NCBI GenBank assembly: GCA_024346835.1
Contig: AP024867.1
Span: 620,001-684,000 of the forward strand
Direction of reading: 5' to 3'
Origin: Vibrio comitans
GTDB taxonomy: Bacteria; Pseudomonadota; Gammaproteobacteria; Enterobacterales; Vibrionaceae
DNA length: 64,000 bases
Below the pieces are notes generated by a model, which worked only from the letters and a program-made list of their open reading frames with translations, was not told the origin of the DNA and ran no database searches. Below are positions 8,061-17,062 of this stretch, piece by piece (position 1 is the stretch's first letter; the number at the start of each line of letters is the position of its first letter). Made by a program: the position numbers and the translations under genes.

Positions 8061-10174
8061 AAGACTCATTACTTCACTCTCTGATTTACGTCAGCCGCTA
8101 CTACGGCCTCTCAAACTCGCCAGAAGCACTACTTAACGGTTTACCTCTACCCGAGGGTAAACTTACACCGATTCTGTTTCCTAGAGCAGCAGAAAGAGCA
8201 GGACTAGTAGCCAAAGAACAATCTGCACCGTTGAAAAAAGTCTCCGATCTGGTTCTTCCTGCAATTCTCCTTACTGGAGAAAACGAAGCCTGTGTTTTGC
8301 TCAGTGTCGACCTTGAAAAAGGGCAAGCAGAAATTGTCGGGCGAGAAACCGGGTTCGTCGCCACAACCACAACACTAAAAGACCTAGAAGAAGATTACAG
8401 CGGACGTTATTTTCTAATCAAAAAACAATTTCGCTTTGATCAGCGCTCTCCGGAGATATTGAAAACGCGCAAAGGACACTGGTTTTGGGGAACCTTAAAA
8501 GAATCTCGTTCTATATATCGAGACGTTCTCATTGCCTCTATTCTGATCAATATATTTGCTATTGCCACACCACTTTTCACTCGAATTGTTTACGACAAAG
8601 TCGTGCCCAACCTTGCCTTTGAATCATTATGGGTACTGGCGAGTGGTATCGTCGTTATCTTTATTTTTGATCTTCTGCTTAAATCCCTTCGCAGCTACTT
8701 TATCGATGTCGCTGGGAAAAAGTCAGACATCATTATTTCATCTAAGCTGTTTAGTAAAGTAATGGGAATAAGAATGGAGGCGCGTCCTCCATCGGTAGGA
8801 GCGTTTGCTAGACATCTACAAGAGTTTGAATCGATTAGAGAATTTTTCACCTCTGCCACCATTGCAGCCCTCATCGATTTACCGTTCGCTTTACTTTTCC
8901 TATTAGTGATTTGGCTAATCGCCGGTAACGTTGTTTTAGTACCCATTGTCTGCGTTACCTTATTGATTCTCCATTCGCTGCTAATTCAAAGGCCACTTAG
9001 AAACAGTATCGAAGAAGGCTCGCGTCTTGCGTCTCAAAAATACGCCAACCTAATAGAAAGCCTCTCAGGTTTAGAATCTCTGAAGATGTTTGGCGCTCAA
9101 AGTCAGTTCCAGTACCGCTGGGAAGAGGCCGTCGCACATATGGCAAACTGGAACATCAAGAGTCGCCGTATCACCGATGGTGTACAAAACTCTGCAGGTT
9201 TCCTTCAGCAATCGTCAAACGTCGGCATGCTAATTATGGGTGTGTACCTTATCTCAGAGGGAGAACTGACCATGGGTGGCTTGATTGCCGCAACTATGTT
9301 GAGTGGTCGCGCGATCGGTCCTTTGGTTCAAGTGGCTTTGTTATCAACGCGCTACAACCAAGCTAAATCATCAATGACCATCATTGAACAAGTGATGAGC
9401 ATGCCTGATGAACAAGAAGAGGATAAGCGCTACATTCATCGTCCTGTGCTGCAAGGCAAGATCGATCTGGATAAAGTAACGTTTAACTACCCGGATGCAC
9501 CAGTATCTTCAATTCGTGACGTCAGCTTAACCATTAGACCGGGAGAAAAAGTCGCTATCATTGGACGTATAGGCTCGGGTAAAACGACGCTAGAGCGTTT
9601 GATTATGGGGCTATACAAGCCAACAGCAGGTCACATACGCATTGATGACACTGATATCCAACAATTGCATCACACAGATGTGAGAAGCAATATAGGCTGT
9701 GTGCCTCAAGACATTACTCTTTTTTACGGTTCCATACGAGACAACATCACGCTGGGTAAGCAGCTTGCTGAAGATAATGAAGTAATGATTGCAGCCAAGC
9801 GTGCAGGTGTAACTGAATTTACCATGAAAGACCCTGCAGGATTGGAAAGACAAGTCGGCGAAGGCGGACAACTGTTATCAGGTGGTCAACGTCAGGCTGT
9901 CGCCGTAGCTCGTGCACTACTTGGAAGACCCCCGATCCTATTACTTGATGAACCCACCAGTGCAATGGACAACCGAGCCGAAGCTCTATTCAAAAACGAA
10001 CTGATAAATTTGTCGAAGGAAGAAACACTAATTCTTATCACTCACAAAACATCGATGCTCGAAGTGGTTGATAGATTGATTGTGATGAGTTCGGGCTCTG
10101 TTGTCGCAGATGGACCGAAAGATAAAGTACTTGCTGAATTACAAAAAGGAAATCTAAAATCAGTCAATAAGTAG
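8057..10174 (+). CDS. lapB: Type I secretion ABC exporter, LapB-like (permease-ATPase fusion)
   Basis: 705 residues. An N-terminal C39-peptidase-like domain lacks the catalytic Cys (YYGLSNSPEALL), as in exporters of uncleaved RTX adhesins. A six-helix transmembrane domain (about 150-440) is followed by a nucleotide-binding domain with Walker A GRIGSGKTT, signature LLSGGQRQ and Walker B ILLLDEPTSAMD. It drives export of a large adhesin through LapC and an outer-membrane channel. The ATG overlaps the lapD stop (ATGA), which implies translational coupling. Confidence 0.9.
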   Translation: MKDSLLHSLIYVSRYYGLSNSPEALLNGLPLPEGKLTPILFPRAAERAGLVAKEQSAPLKKVSDLVLPAILLTGENEACVLLSVDLEKGQAEIVGRETGFVATTTTLKDLEEDYSGRYFLIKKQFRFDQRSPEILKTRKGHWFWGTLKESRSIYRDVLIASILINIFAIATPLFTRIVYDKVVPNLAFESLWVLASGIVVIFIFDLLLKSLRSYFIDVAGKKSDIIISSKLFSKVMGIRMEARPPSVGAFARHLQEFESIREFFTSATIAALIDLPFALLFLLVIWLIAGNVVLVPIVCVTLLILHSLLIQRPLRNSIEEGSRLASQKYANLIESLSGLESLKMFGAQSQFQYRWEEAVAHMANWNIKSRRITDGVQNSAGFLQQSSNVGMLIMGVYLISEGELTMGGLIAATMLSGRAIGPLVQVALLSTRYNQAKSSMTIIEQVMSMPDEQEEDKRYIHRPVLQGKIDLDKVTFNYPDAPVSSIRDVSLTIRPGEKVAIIGRIGSGKTTLERLIMGLYKPTAGHIRIDDTDIQQLHHTDVRSNIGCVPQDITLFYGSIRDNITLGKQLAEDNEVMIAAKRAGVTEFTMKDPAGLERQVGEGGQLLSGGQRQAVAVARALLGRPPILLLDEPTSAMDNRAEALFKNELINLSKEETLILITHKTSMLEVVDRLIVMSSGSVVADGPKDKVLAELQKGNLKSVNK

Positions 10175-10177
10175 ATG

Positions 10178-10192
10178 ATTTACAGTGTAAAT
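10178..10192. promoter_or_regulatory. parS2 centromere site 2
   Basis: TTTACAGTGTAAA at 10179-10191, a perfect match to the ParB2-binding consensus, 4 bases after the lapB stop codon. Confidence 0.85.
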
Positions 10193-10195
10193 TTA

Positions 10196-10230
10196 GGGCA
10201 GAAACTTGAATAAGTCGCTGCCCTTTTTTA
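10196..10230 (+). terminator. Probable intrinsic terminator of the lap-type operon
   Basis: GGGCAG and CTGCCC are separated by 16 bases and followed by a run of six T. The stem is short, so strength is uncertain. Confidence 0.55.
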
Positions 10231-10252
10231 CCAGTTAATTGTATTGAAACAA

Positions 10253-12154
10253 TTATTTCAAAGAAAACTCGTCAAATAGTTGAACTTCAGAGTCGAGTTT
10301 CGTTGGATCTAGCACATAGCTTTTCACTGTACCTGTTCCTGTATCAAGTATTGAAAAGACTGACAGTGTATTACTTGTGACAAATGGTAAGTCTGGATAA
10401 TTTTCATTTTCAGATTTCATCGGACTAAATTCACTCGGGAAACTCATTATACGACCGTGAGGATCACCGTTTTGTGGGTAGTTCTCAGCAGACCAACGCG
10501 GCTGGTCTGAGTTTACATCAACCCAAAAATTAGAATTACTGATGCGTTTGTTATCCGTGTACTCGCCACTATCGTCAATATAATAAGCACCGTATGAATT
10601 GCCAACATTTGAGCTTTCTAAATAATGAAGGTCGTCTACTTGCGCTCTATTCCATAAATGTGAGTGGCCAATATGGACTAAGTCAACACCATTCTCAAGA
10701 AGCAAGGGCTCTATATCATTAAGCCAAATGTCTTGAGCTAATGGATATTGGTAACGAACTTCACTAATGCTCTCTAACTTAGGCACTACAATAGTGGTCC
10801 ATTGCTCAGTAGTTAGTGGGAAGGTTAACTCTGTGATTACTTCACTGCCATTAACACTTTTCTCCACTAACTGCATTACGGGTTCTGCCAATACAGGAAC
10901 TGTATTGTCTCCTAAACCGAATACTCCTTGGTGTGCCATGACAACCTTGTATTTTGACTGCTTAAACTCTTCACTTTGAACGACTGATTGTAACCATGCA
11001 TATTGTTCAGAATCTTTATCAAAACGTTCAAATATAAACTCTCCAAATCCCCACTCTGAAGGCTCCTGCAATGTACTTAACGCCTCAACAAACTTAGATT
11101 TGCTATCACCTGAAACATCCCAAGAGCGCCAAATACGTGATACATTCATTGAAATAATAAAGACATCGCCGAAGGTAGTCGCAAAATATTCTTCACCACG
11201 TGGTCCATCACTTGGGAAAGTAAAAATATCTAAAAAGCTTTGTTGGTTATGAGAATTATCTGAAATCCACTGTGCTTTAATCGTATCATCACTATTTGGG
11301 TTAACATCTGCTTTCACTTCTTCATATAATGCTTCAGCAAACCAAGTCGGATGAGGGTCATTAAAACTACCATAGAGATTATATCCCTCTTTCTCCGGTA
11401 AATAACGCCCCATTACTTCATGATTTCCTACACTACCGAATAAGGGGGAATGTTGTAGAATTTCACCACCATTATATGGCGAGCCCGGAAGATATTTTTG
11501 ATGGTTTCCCTGTAAAGCAGGAAAAAATGCGGGTGCGTCAACTTTAGATTGATCAAACCATTCTGACGCACGATCGGGGACATCAACAAAATCGCCTGCG
11601 AATAATACCGCATCAGGTATTCCAACCGTTTCAACGACTTTTTGATAGTTGGCTACTACGTTTTTTTTAGACTGAAAATCAGAAGTAAGTAATATCCTTA
11701 ATGCCTGCCCTTTGCCTGGTTCAGGAGCTAAGGTGTACGTACTACTCGAAAATTCAAAACCATCACGATCTGTACTAGTAATTGAATAATCAACACGCTC
11801 CCCTTGTGTTAGTCCCGTAGCAACTGCTTCATGACGATAAACAGACCTATATGTTAACTTGTCATGACTTTTACCGAACTGTTTAGAGGAGGCATCTTCC
11901 ATCATACGTTCAAGTCGTGTCGTAACTACATCTGACGTTGTATTTTCACCATAGATTAGTTTATGTTCAATGCCTTTAAAATTACTAAACCATACAACAT
12001 TGACTGAATTTTTAGTTGGCAACTGTAAGAATGGATCCGTCAGTAACCTGTTCTCCGGATTGACCTTGGTAACTTCTATGTTTGTACATGCCGTCACTGT
12101 AGAAATTAAACAAATAACCCCAAAAGTTCGGGGAGTTGGTCTCTTCATTTTCAT
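10253..12154 (-). CDS. Lipoprotein calcineurin-like metallophosphoesterase (purple acid phosphatase-like)
   Basis: 633 residues. The signal peptide ends in a lipobox (STVTAC, Cys23). A fibronectin-like N-terminal domain (about 45-150) precedes a metallophosphoesterase core whose metal ligands are visible: LLTSDFQ, FAGDFVDV, GNHQ/GNHEV, VMAHQG and HIGHSH. This layout resembles purple acid phosphatases and related secreted phosphohydrolases. The substrate is unknown. It is probably anchored to a membrane facing the periplasm or surface. It is monocistronic, convergent with the lap-type operon. GGGCAG/CTGCCC between them may serve both genes. Confidence 0.82.
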   Translation of the reverse strand: MKMKRPTPRTFGVICLISTVTACTNIEVTKVNPENRLLTDPFLQLPTKNSVNVVWFSNFKGIEHKLIYGENTTSDVVTTRLERMMEDASSKQFGKSHDKLTYRSVYRHEAVATGLTQGERVDYSITSTDRDGFEFSSSTYTLAPEPGKGQALRILLTSDFQSKKNVVANYQKVVETVGIPDAVLFAGDFVDVPDRASEWFDQSKVDAPAFFPALQGNHQKYLPGSPYNGGEILQHSPLFGSVGNHEVMGRYLPEKEGYNLYGSFNDPHPTWFAEALYEEVKADVNPNSDDTIKAQWISDNSHNQQSFLDIFTFPSDGPRGEEYFATTFGDVFIISMNVSRIWRSWDVSGDSKSKFVEALSTLQEPSEWGFGEFIFERFDKDSEQYAWLQSVVQSEEFKQSKYKVVMAHQGVFGLGDNTVPVLAEPVMQLVEKSVNGSEVITELTFPLTTEQWTTIVVPKLESISEVRYQYPLAQDIWLNDIEPLLLENGVDLVHIGHSHLWNRAQVDDLHYLESSNVGNSYGAYYIDDSGEYTDNKRISNSNFWVDVNSDQPRWSAENYPQNGDPHGRIMSFPSEFSPMKSENENYPDLPFVTSNTLSVFSILDTGTGTVKSYVLDPTKLDSEVQLFDEFSLK

Positions 12155-12464
12155 ATTTTCCCATAATTAGTTGTAGATAAACATCCTGTTAACTTCATAT
12201 TAAATAACCACCATAAGCCCAAGCTAAAAACAATGAGGGTAATTATTTTGATTAACGTATTTGGGTTCTCAAAAGATAAGTCGCCATTAATAAATTAATC
12301 GGGATAAATATACCTATATAATGTTACGCACTAATTAACTAATTGTTATATGAAAATTGCACCAGCCTTCCCCACCGAAAGGGCATGTACAGAGCCCTTA
12401 TCAGTGTTCACGTTATTCAGACCAGTAATTATTATGAGGTGTGAAGCCTGAGGTATAAGGTGAA

Positions 12465-12479
12465 ATTTACAGTGTAAAT
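12465..12479. promoter_or_regulatory. parS2 centromere site 3
   Basis: TTTACAGTGTAAA at 12466-12478, a perfect match to the ParB2-binding consensus. It pairs with site 4, 40 bases to the right. Confidence 0.85.
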
Positions 12480-12504
12480 TGACTCAAGAGCCAGAAATCA
12501 TTGA

Positions 12505-12519
12505 ATTTACACTGTAAAT
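12505..12519. promoter_or_regulatory. parS2 centromere site 4
   Basis: TTTACACTGTAAA at 12506-12518, a perfect match with the central base complementary to that of site 3. It lies 8 bases from the tmcA stop. A half site (TTTACAGG) follows at about 12525. Confidence 0.85.
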
Positions 12520-12526
12520 CACGTGT

Positions 12527-14560
12527 TTACAGGATGCTAAGCAGAGCATCTTGTATGGCCTGACGGTAATTCGCCTCGGCTTGTTTTCGTCCGGTGAAAT
12601 TATGATTCTTGCAAACTTCTGACCACTCCAACTTTTTAATCACTAAGTCAGAGATAACATGAATTCTTTCAAATTCAACTCTGTGCAAATTTGCGAGCAG
12701 TAACGTTCTAACTTTAGAGCGAGTACCTTCAAAGCTTGCCCCACCCTGCACGTAATTAACTATCACTCGATAAAACGATTCATCATGACAAGCAAGGTTA
12801 GTTTCACCTTCTATCAGTAATCCTATAAGCACGTCGCTCAAAAGGTTGCGGTGAATATCTGATGCTGTATCTAGCAAACATTCTCTTAGCTGAGCTCTAG
12901 CTTCTTCTAGCCAAGACAGGGAGTTGCCTAAGGGTTTAATCATAGTGACAGAGTAACAGCCACTAGCTTGGTCTCGTTTGCTACCTAAGCGCACGGATTG
13001 GAAATGATTACCAGTCCAAAATTTTGCTAGCTCTGCTGTTACACCAAAACTCGTTGATAGATATTCTACGTTGGTTTCGTTCTCAGTTAGCTGAGACAAC
13101 ATCCAACTGCCAATGCCCTTCCCTTGCATATCAGGGTGAACAGCTATCCGCATAATTCGAAGGCTTCTAACTAGTGCTGGCATGTTGTCAGCAAGTTGAG
13201 ACACTAAAGAAACGGGCACCATATGCCCAGCCGGTCGTCTTCGTCCTAACTGCACATCAGCAAGTGTCGACTCATCTAAGCCACCTTCCAGATATCCAAC
13301 AATAACCCCAACTACATGTTCCCCTTGTAGTGCTTGGTAAAACACAATATTGGGGTCATCCAACAGTTGAAAGAGGTCATTCGGAGTCGTCTGGTAATGA
13401 GCGTTAACCAACAACCCAAACCCTTTTCTTAAAATCTCAGAAGAACAAGCATAACGTTCAGCCTCTATTCTCTGCATATGGATAGAAAGTTTGGTATCTA
13501 ATGGTGCGGATTCAATCTCCGCATCAAGTAAGAAAGTATCAAATAACCATGCTTCCATTGGATCGTCTGGGTTCCAGCGAATCGGTTGAGTAAGCTTAAC
13601 TGAGTTCCAACCTGGTCTGTGCTGACTTAACCAAGCTTCAAACTTAATGCCAAAACCTCTTCCGCACCCTTCATAGCCATGCACTGTGGTTGCGAAGCAC
13701 ACTCGGTGATAACGCTCTACGATAGACTTAAGAATCGGTAGAGGTATCGCTGCGGCCTCATCTACTAACAGCAAATCACAATCCTGATGCTCACGTAGCA
13801 ATTCATCCGGAGCTATGAACTGAACACTCCCCCCTTCTATAGAAGTGGCGATATACGATTTGTGATTATCACAACCAGCCTCAGACTTCGCATGTTCGAA
13901 TAATGTTTTAACCGCATGAGTATTGGGAGCAGTAACTAATATTTTCTTTGCTGCCCCGTTAATGATTTGTCCTGCAGCAATTCCTAGAGCAGCAGATTTT
14001 CCTCTGCCTCTATCGGCAGTGAGAATCAAAGGGCGCTTTCTATGTCCGGTAAGTACACGCGAGATCGCTTGAATAGCCTGTTGCTGTTGTTCATATCGTT
14101 CAAAGGTTGAAGCGGATTCTAGCAAAGTGATATCTGAAGGTGCTTCAACCTGCTTAATTTTATGAAAGGATGTTAATGCTCGTTCAAGCCATAAGGAGGA
14201 GTGCTTTCCATCCCGAGGTTTACTCTCAGGCAACACAATCAACAAGCCTCCACCCATTAATGTGCCAGTTACAGCAGTAAAGCCATTTGCATCAAAAGGC
14301 GAATCGAAGTCAGCAACAATCAAATCTGACTCTTGCCCTAGTTTCTGGCGCGCCTGCTTAAACGTAAGGCTTTCGCCATAACTAATCCTAACATCGCCAA
14401 CAACTAACGCTCTGTGATGCTCTACAGCCTCTAGAAACGCTTCTAATAACTCCATTTGCCACTCTCTGCTTCCATCAAGCACTACACCGTAGCGATGCTT
14501 AGATTTAGAGGCATTGAGTTTTAGTGAGATCAACGTTTGAAGATGAGGATGGTGTGACAA
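12527..14560 (-). CDS. tmcA: tRNA(Met) cytidine acetyltransferase TmcA
   Basis: 677 residues, the usual TmcA length. An N-terminal DUF1726-type domain is followed by a RecD/DEAD-like helicase domain with Walker A LTADRGRGKSAALG and Walker B LLVDEAAAIP. A GNAT acetyltransferase domain follows, with the acetyl-CoA loop AVHPDMQGKGIGSWML, and then a C-terminal tRNA-binding domain. It makes N4-acetylcytidine at the wobble base of elongator tRNA(Met), using ATP or GTP and acetyl-CoA. The gene stands alone. Confidence 0.94.
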   Translation of the reverse strand: MSHHPHLQTLISLKLNASKSKHRYGVVLDGSREWQMELLEAFLEAVEHHRALVVGDVRISYGESLTFKQARQKLGQESDLIVADFDSPFDANGFTAVTGTLMGGGLLIVLPESKPRDGKHSSLWLERALTSFHKIKQVEAPSDITLLESASTFERYEQQQQAIQAISRVLTGHRKRPLILTADRGRGKSAALGIAAGQIINGAAKKILVTAPNTHAVKTLFEHAKSEAGCDNHKSYIATSIEGGSVQFIAPDELLREHQDCDLLLVDEAAAIPLPILKSIVERYHRVCFATTVHGYEGCGRGFGIKFEAWLSQHRPGWNSVKLTQPIRWNPDDPMEAWLFDTFLLDAEIESAPLDTKLSIHMQRIEAERYACSSEILRKGFGLLVNAHYQTTPNDLFQLLDDPNIVFYQALQGEHVVGVIVGYLEGGLDESTLADVQLGRRRPAGHMVPVSLVSQLADNMPALVRSLRIMRIAVHPDMQGKGIGSWMLSQLTENETNVEYLSTSFGVTAELAKFWTGNHFQSVRLGSKRDQASGCYSVTMIKPLGNSLSWLEEARAQLRECLLDTASDIHRNLLSDVLIGLLIEGETNLACHDESFYRVIVNYVQGGASFEGTRSKVRTLLLANLHRVEFERIHVISDLVIKKLEWSEVCKNHNFTGRKQAEANYRQAIQDALLSIL

Positions 14561-14758
14561 AGTAATCGCCTAAATGACTGAGAATCAATGTGCTTAGAAT
14601 AGCAGAATCGAGATCAGAGTGACTATGACTACGCCGCTCTTCAGCAAAATACCTGCATCTCTAAAAAATACGCGTAAAGAACCAAGAATTGCGGAGTTAA
14701 CTCGGTACTTCTAACGTGCTTGATATACGATAGAGTATGAACATGGAGGTTTGTATTT

Positions 14759-16024
14759 ATGGAAAATGAGCAAGTTGTGACAGAGCCCTTTGTCGATCAT
14801 CTCGGGCATACTTTAATTGACCTGCTGTCTTTATTTTCTATCACATTTGATAGGAGCAGTTTCATTGCTGATATAGCGTTACTGGTGATTACCTTGTTAG
14901 TCGGCTTGTTGACCTATCTTGTAGTGCGTCACTTCACACGTAGGTTCATTCATACAAGCAGCAAGCGCTATAACGCTAAAACAAAGCTGACTATCAAGAG
15001 AAAGCATCTACCTGAAAAGGTATCAATACTATTTCCTTACTATTTGTTCATGTCCGCGTGTGAACTGCTTTTTCCAAGAACCACTATTCCGGGACAATTA
15101 ATCGATGGTGTTCTTGAGATTGGAGCTGCAATTTTGGTGCTAAGAACCCTGTTTGCGGTGTTCGATCTATTACTTATTGTAGTCGCGAACAAACACTTTG
15201 CGCACCGCTTGCCACTACACGGCATTGTCCAATTCTTCAAACTCAGTTTTGTAGCACTTGCAGCACTCATTACGACGTCACATATCCTCGACAGAACCCC
15301 TATTTACCTTATCTCTGGGGTCAGTGTAATGGCGGGCATGTTAGCCTTTATTATGAAAGACACCATTCTAGGGTTTATTGCGGGTATTCAATTGGCAGCC
15401 AATAAGATGATATCTACGGGCGAATGGATTCAATTAGATAACCACAAAGTGGATGGCACAGTACAAGAAGTAACGCTAACTACGGTAAAAGTAAAAAACT
15501 GGGACAACACGATTGCGATGATTCCGTCTCAAACATTAGTTTCAGAGCCCTTTATCAACTGGTACGGTGTAGATGAAACAGGTGCAAGACGAATAAAAAG
15601 AGCCATATTCATTGATGCAGAGACCATTGATTTTGTCGATGCCGATATGCTTGAGCACATGGGTAAATTCAGATTACTTAAGCCTTACATTGTGCGCAAA
15701 CAACAAGAAATTGAAGAGTACAATCACACTCTTCCTCAAGATGCAGATCCGATTAACTTTAGGCGACTCACCAATTTAGGCTGCTTTCGAGAATACATCG
15801 CAAGTTATCTATCCACACATCCTGCAGTAATTAAAGACCTGACTATTGTGGTAAGGCAATTGGAGAGTAACCGCTTTGGCTTACCGGTTGAGGTTTACTG
15901 TTACGTCAACAAAACCAATATCAAAGACTACGAGCGTGCACAGGCCGATTTATTTGACCATATTTACTCAATTATGAAGGAATTTAACCTCAAAACGGTT
16001 AAGCCTATTTCTGCTATTCACTAA
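14759..16024 (+). CDS. MscS-family mechanosensitive channel protein
   Basis: 421 residues. Several N-terminal transmembrane helices (about 38-60, 95-115, 125-145, 160-180, 185-215) lead into an MscS pore and beta domain (AGMLAFIMKDTILGFIAGIQLAANKMISTGEWIQ, then VDGTVQEVTLTTVKVKNWDNTIAMIPSQ). The length and the end (AQADLFDHIYSIM) resemble YbdG/MscM-like members. It would open under membrane tension and release solutes. The ATG follows a strong GGAGG. It is monocistronic. Confidence 0.9.
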   Translation: MENEQVVTEPFVDHLGHTLIDLLSLFSITFDRSSFIADIALLVITLLVGLLTYLVVRHFTRRFIHTSSKRYNAKTKLTIKRKHLPEKVSILFPYYLFMSACELLFPRTTIPGQLIDGVLEIGAAILVLRTLFAVFDLLLIVVANKHFAHRLPLHGIVQFFKLSFVALAALITTSHILDRTPIYLISGVSVMAGMLAFIMKDTILGFIAGIQLAANKMISTGEWIQLDNHKVDGTVQEVTLTTVKVKNWDNTIAMIPSQTLVSEPFINWYGVDETGARRIKRAIFIDAETIDFVDADMLEHMGKFRLLKPYIVRKQQEIEEYNHTLPQDADPINFRRLTNLGCFREYIASYLSTHPAVIKDLTIVVRQLESNRFGLPVEVYCYVNKTNIKDYERAQADLFDHIYSIMKEFNLKTVKPISAIH

Positions 16025-16025
16025 C

Positions 16026-16062
16026 AAAAAAGCGGGTACCAAACATATGGTACCCGCCCTAC
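16026..16062. terminator. Intrinsic terminator between the MscS gene and parB2
   Basis: A 10-bp perfect stem GCGGGTACCA/TGGTACCCGC (16032-16041 and 16048-16057). On the minus strand it is followed by a T-run, so it best serves parB2; it may also stop the convergent MscS transcript. Confidence 0.85.
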
Positions 16063-16083
16063 TCTTTCTACTTGGCAAAAACT

Positions 16084-17058
16084 TTATTTGAGCTTATTTT
16101 CGATAAACTGAATAATCTCTTGTGCCAATGTATCGTCTACTTTCTTTAAGTTCAGTGCCAGAGATTGGCCCTTTCTTACATAGCTTGCCTTGCCTTTAAC
16201 AAGTTCGACTGGCTTCTTCGCTGGTTTTTCGACAGTTTGATTAACCGCAGAAATCCAACCTTCAAGTAATACTGATACTTGCTTGGTGATTTTAGCCTCG
16301 CTCATACCGCTAAAGCGTTGCCAAACATAAGCACCGTCTTGCTGACACTTATCTAAAATGCCATTTTGAGCCACTTCATCAAGCTCGTTGAACTGCTTGT
16401 GTAGCTTAACTATGGTTGGACGACCGAGTTCAGTAACATTCGGATAGGCTTGCAGCAGTGGCAAAGGTAAAGACGCCGCCTTAAGCGCACCACTCACAAG
16501 AGCTTCACTGCACTGGAACAGAGCAGCAAGACCTTTCTGGTCACTCACCTCGCCAGAATCAAGCTTCGCCTGCATTTCGCGCCCTCTTTCATACAAAGAA
16601 AGCGGCTTATGTGCATTCGCGACATCAGACAAAAACTTAGCGTGTTCGCCGTTAATATCTTCTGCCACGTAGATAAGAAAATCTTTCTCAGCCAAGATAC
16701 AAGACATTCGACGACGACTACCGTCAAGTACTTCAATCTTGCCTTCACTGTTCTTTCTACCGACCGCAGGATACTGCTGGCCACGCTCTTTAAGCGTAAC
16801 CAAAATATCAGATAAGGCATGTTCATTTAAGAACGACTGCTCACGGGAGTTATCAGAAAAAACAATGGTCTTTTTGTCGATTTCCGTTGCTGGAATACGC
16901 TGCAACTCAAAAGACACCATGTCCTGCCCTGCTACCGCAAGCTCGATAACTTGAGCATTTTCTTTAGCTGCCGTTTGAGCTTCAGCAGGCGTTGTCGCTC
17001 TGCGCTTATTTGCTTTACCAAATAACTTGGCATTCAAGTCGGAAGTTTTTATCGCCAT
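16084..17058 (-). CDS. parB2: Chromosome II centromere-binding protein ParB2
   Basis: 324 residues. The N-terminal basic stretch (KANKRRATTPAE) precedes a ParB nuclease-like domain (EVLDGSRRRMSCILAEKDFLIYVAE), a helix-turn-helix (GLAALFQCSEALVSGALKAASLP) and a C-terminal dimerisation domain. It belongs to the plasmid-type ParB of Vibrio chromosome II, not the chromosome I type. It binds the parS2 palindromes, eight of which are in this window, and works with ParA2 to position the origin. It starts 4 bases after the parA2 stop. Confidence 0.93.
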   Translation of the reverse strand: MAIKTSDLNAKLFGKANKRRATTPAEAQTAAKENAQVIELAVAGQDMVSFELQRIPATEIDKKTIVFSDNSREQSFLNEHALSDILVTLKERGQQYPAVGRKNSEGKIEVLDGSRRRMSCILAEKDFLIYVAEDINGEHAKFLSDVANAHKPLSLYERGREMQAKLDSGEVSDQKGLAALFQCSEALVSGALKAASLPLPLLQAYPNVTELGRPTIVKLHKQFNELDEVAQNGILDKCQQDGAYVWQRFSGMSEAKITKQVSVLLEGWISAVNQTVEKPAKKPVELVKGKASYVRKGQSLALNLKKVDDTLAQEIIQFIENKLK

Positions 17059-17062
17059 ACTC

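Larger units (their letters stand above)
12155..12526. other. Intergenic region holding two parS2 sites
   Basis: 372 bases between the metallophosphoesterase start and the tmcA stop. The left part is AT-rich and should hold the phosphoesterase promoter. A small hairpin AAGGGC/GCCCTT lies at 12379-12399. Two parS2 motifs occupy the right end. Confidence 0.6.
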
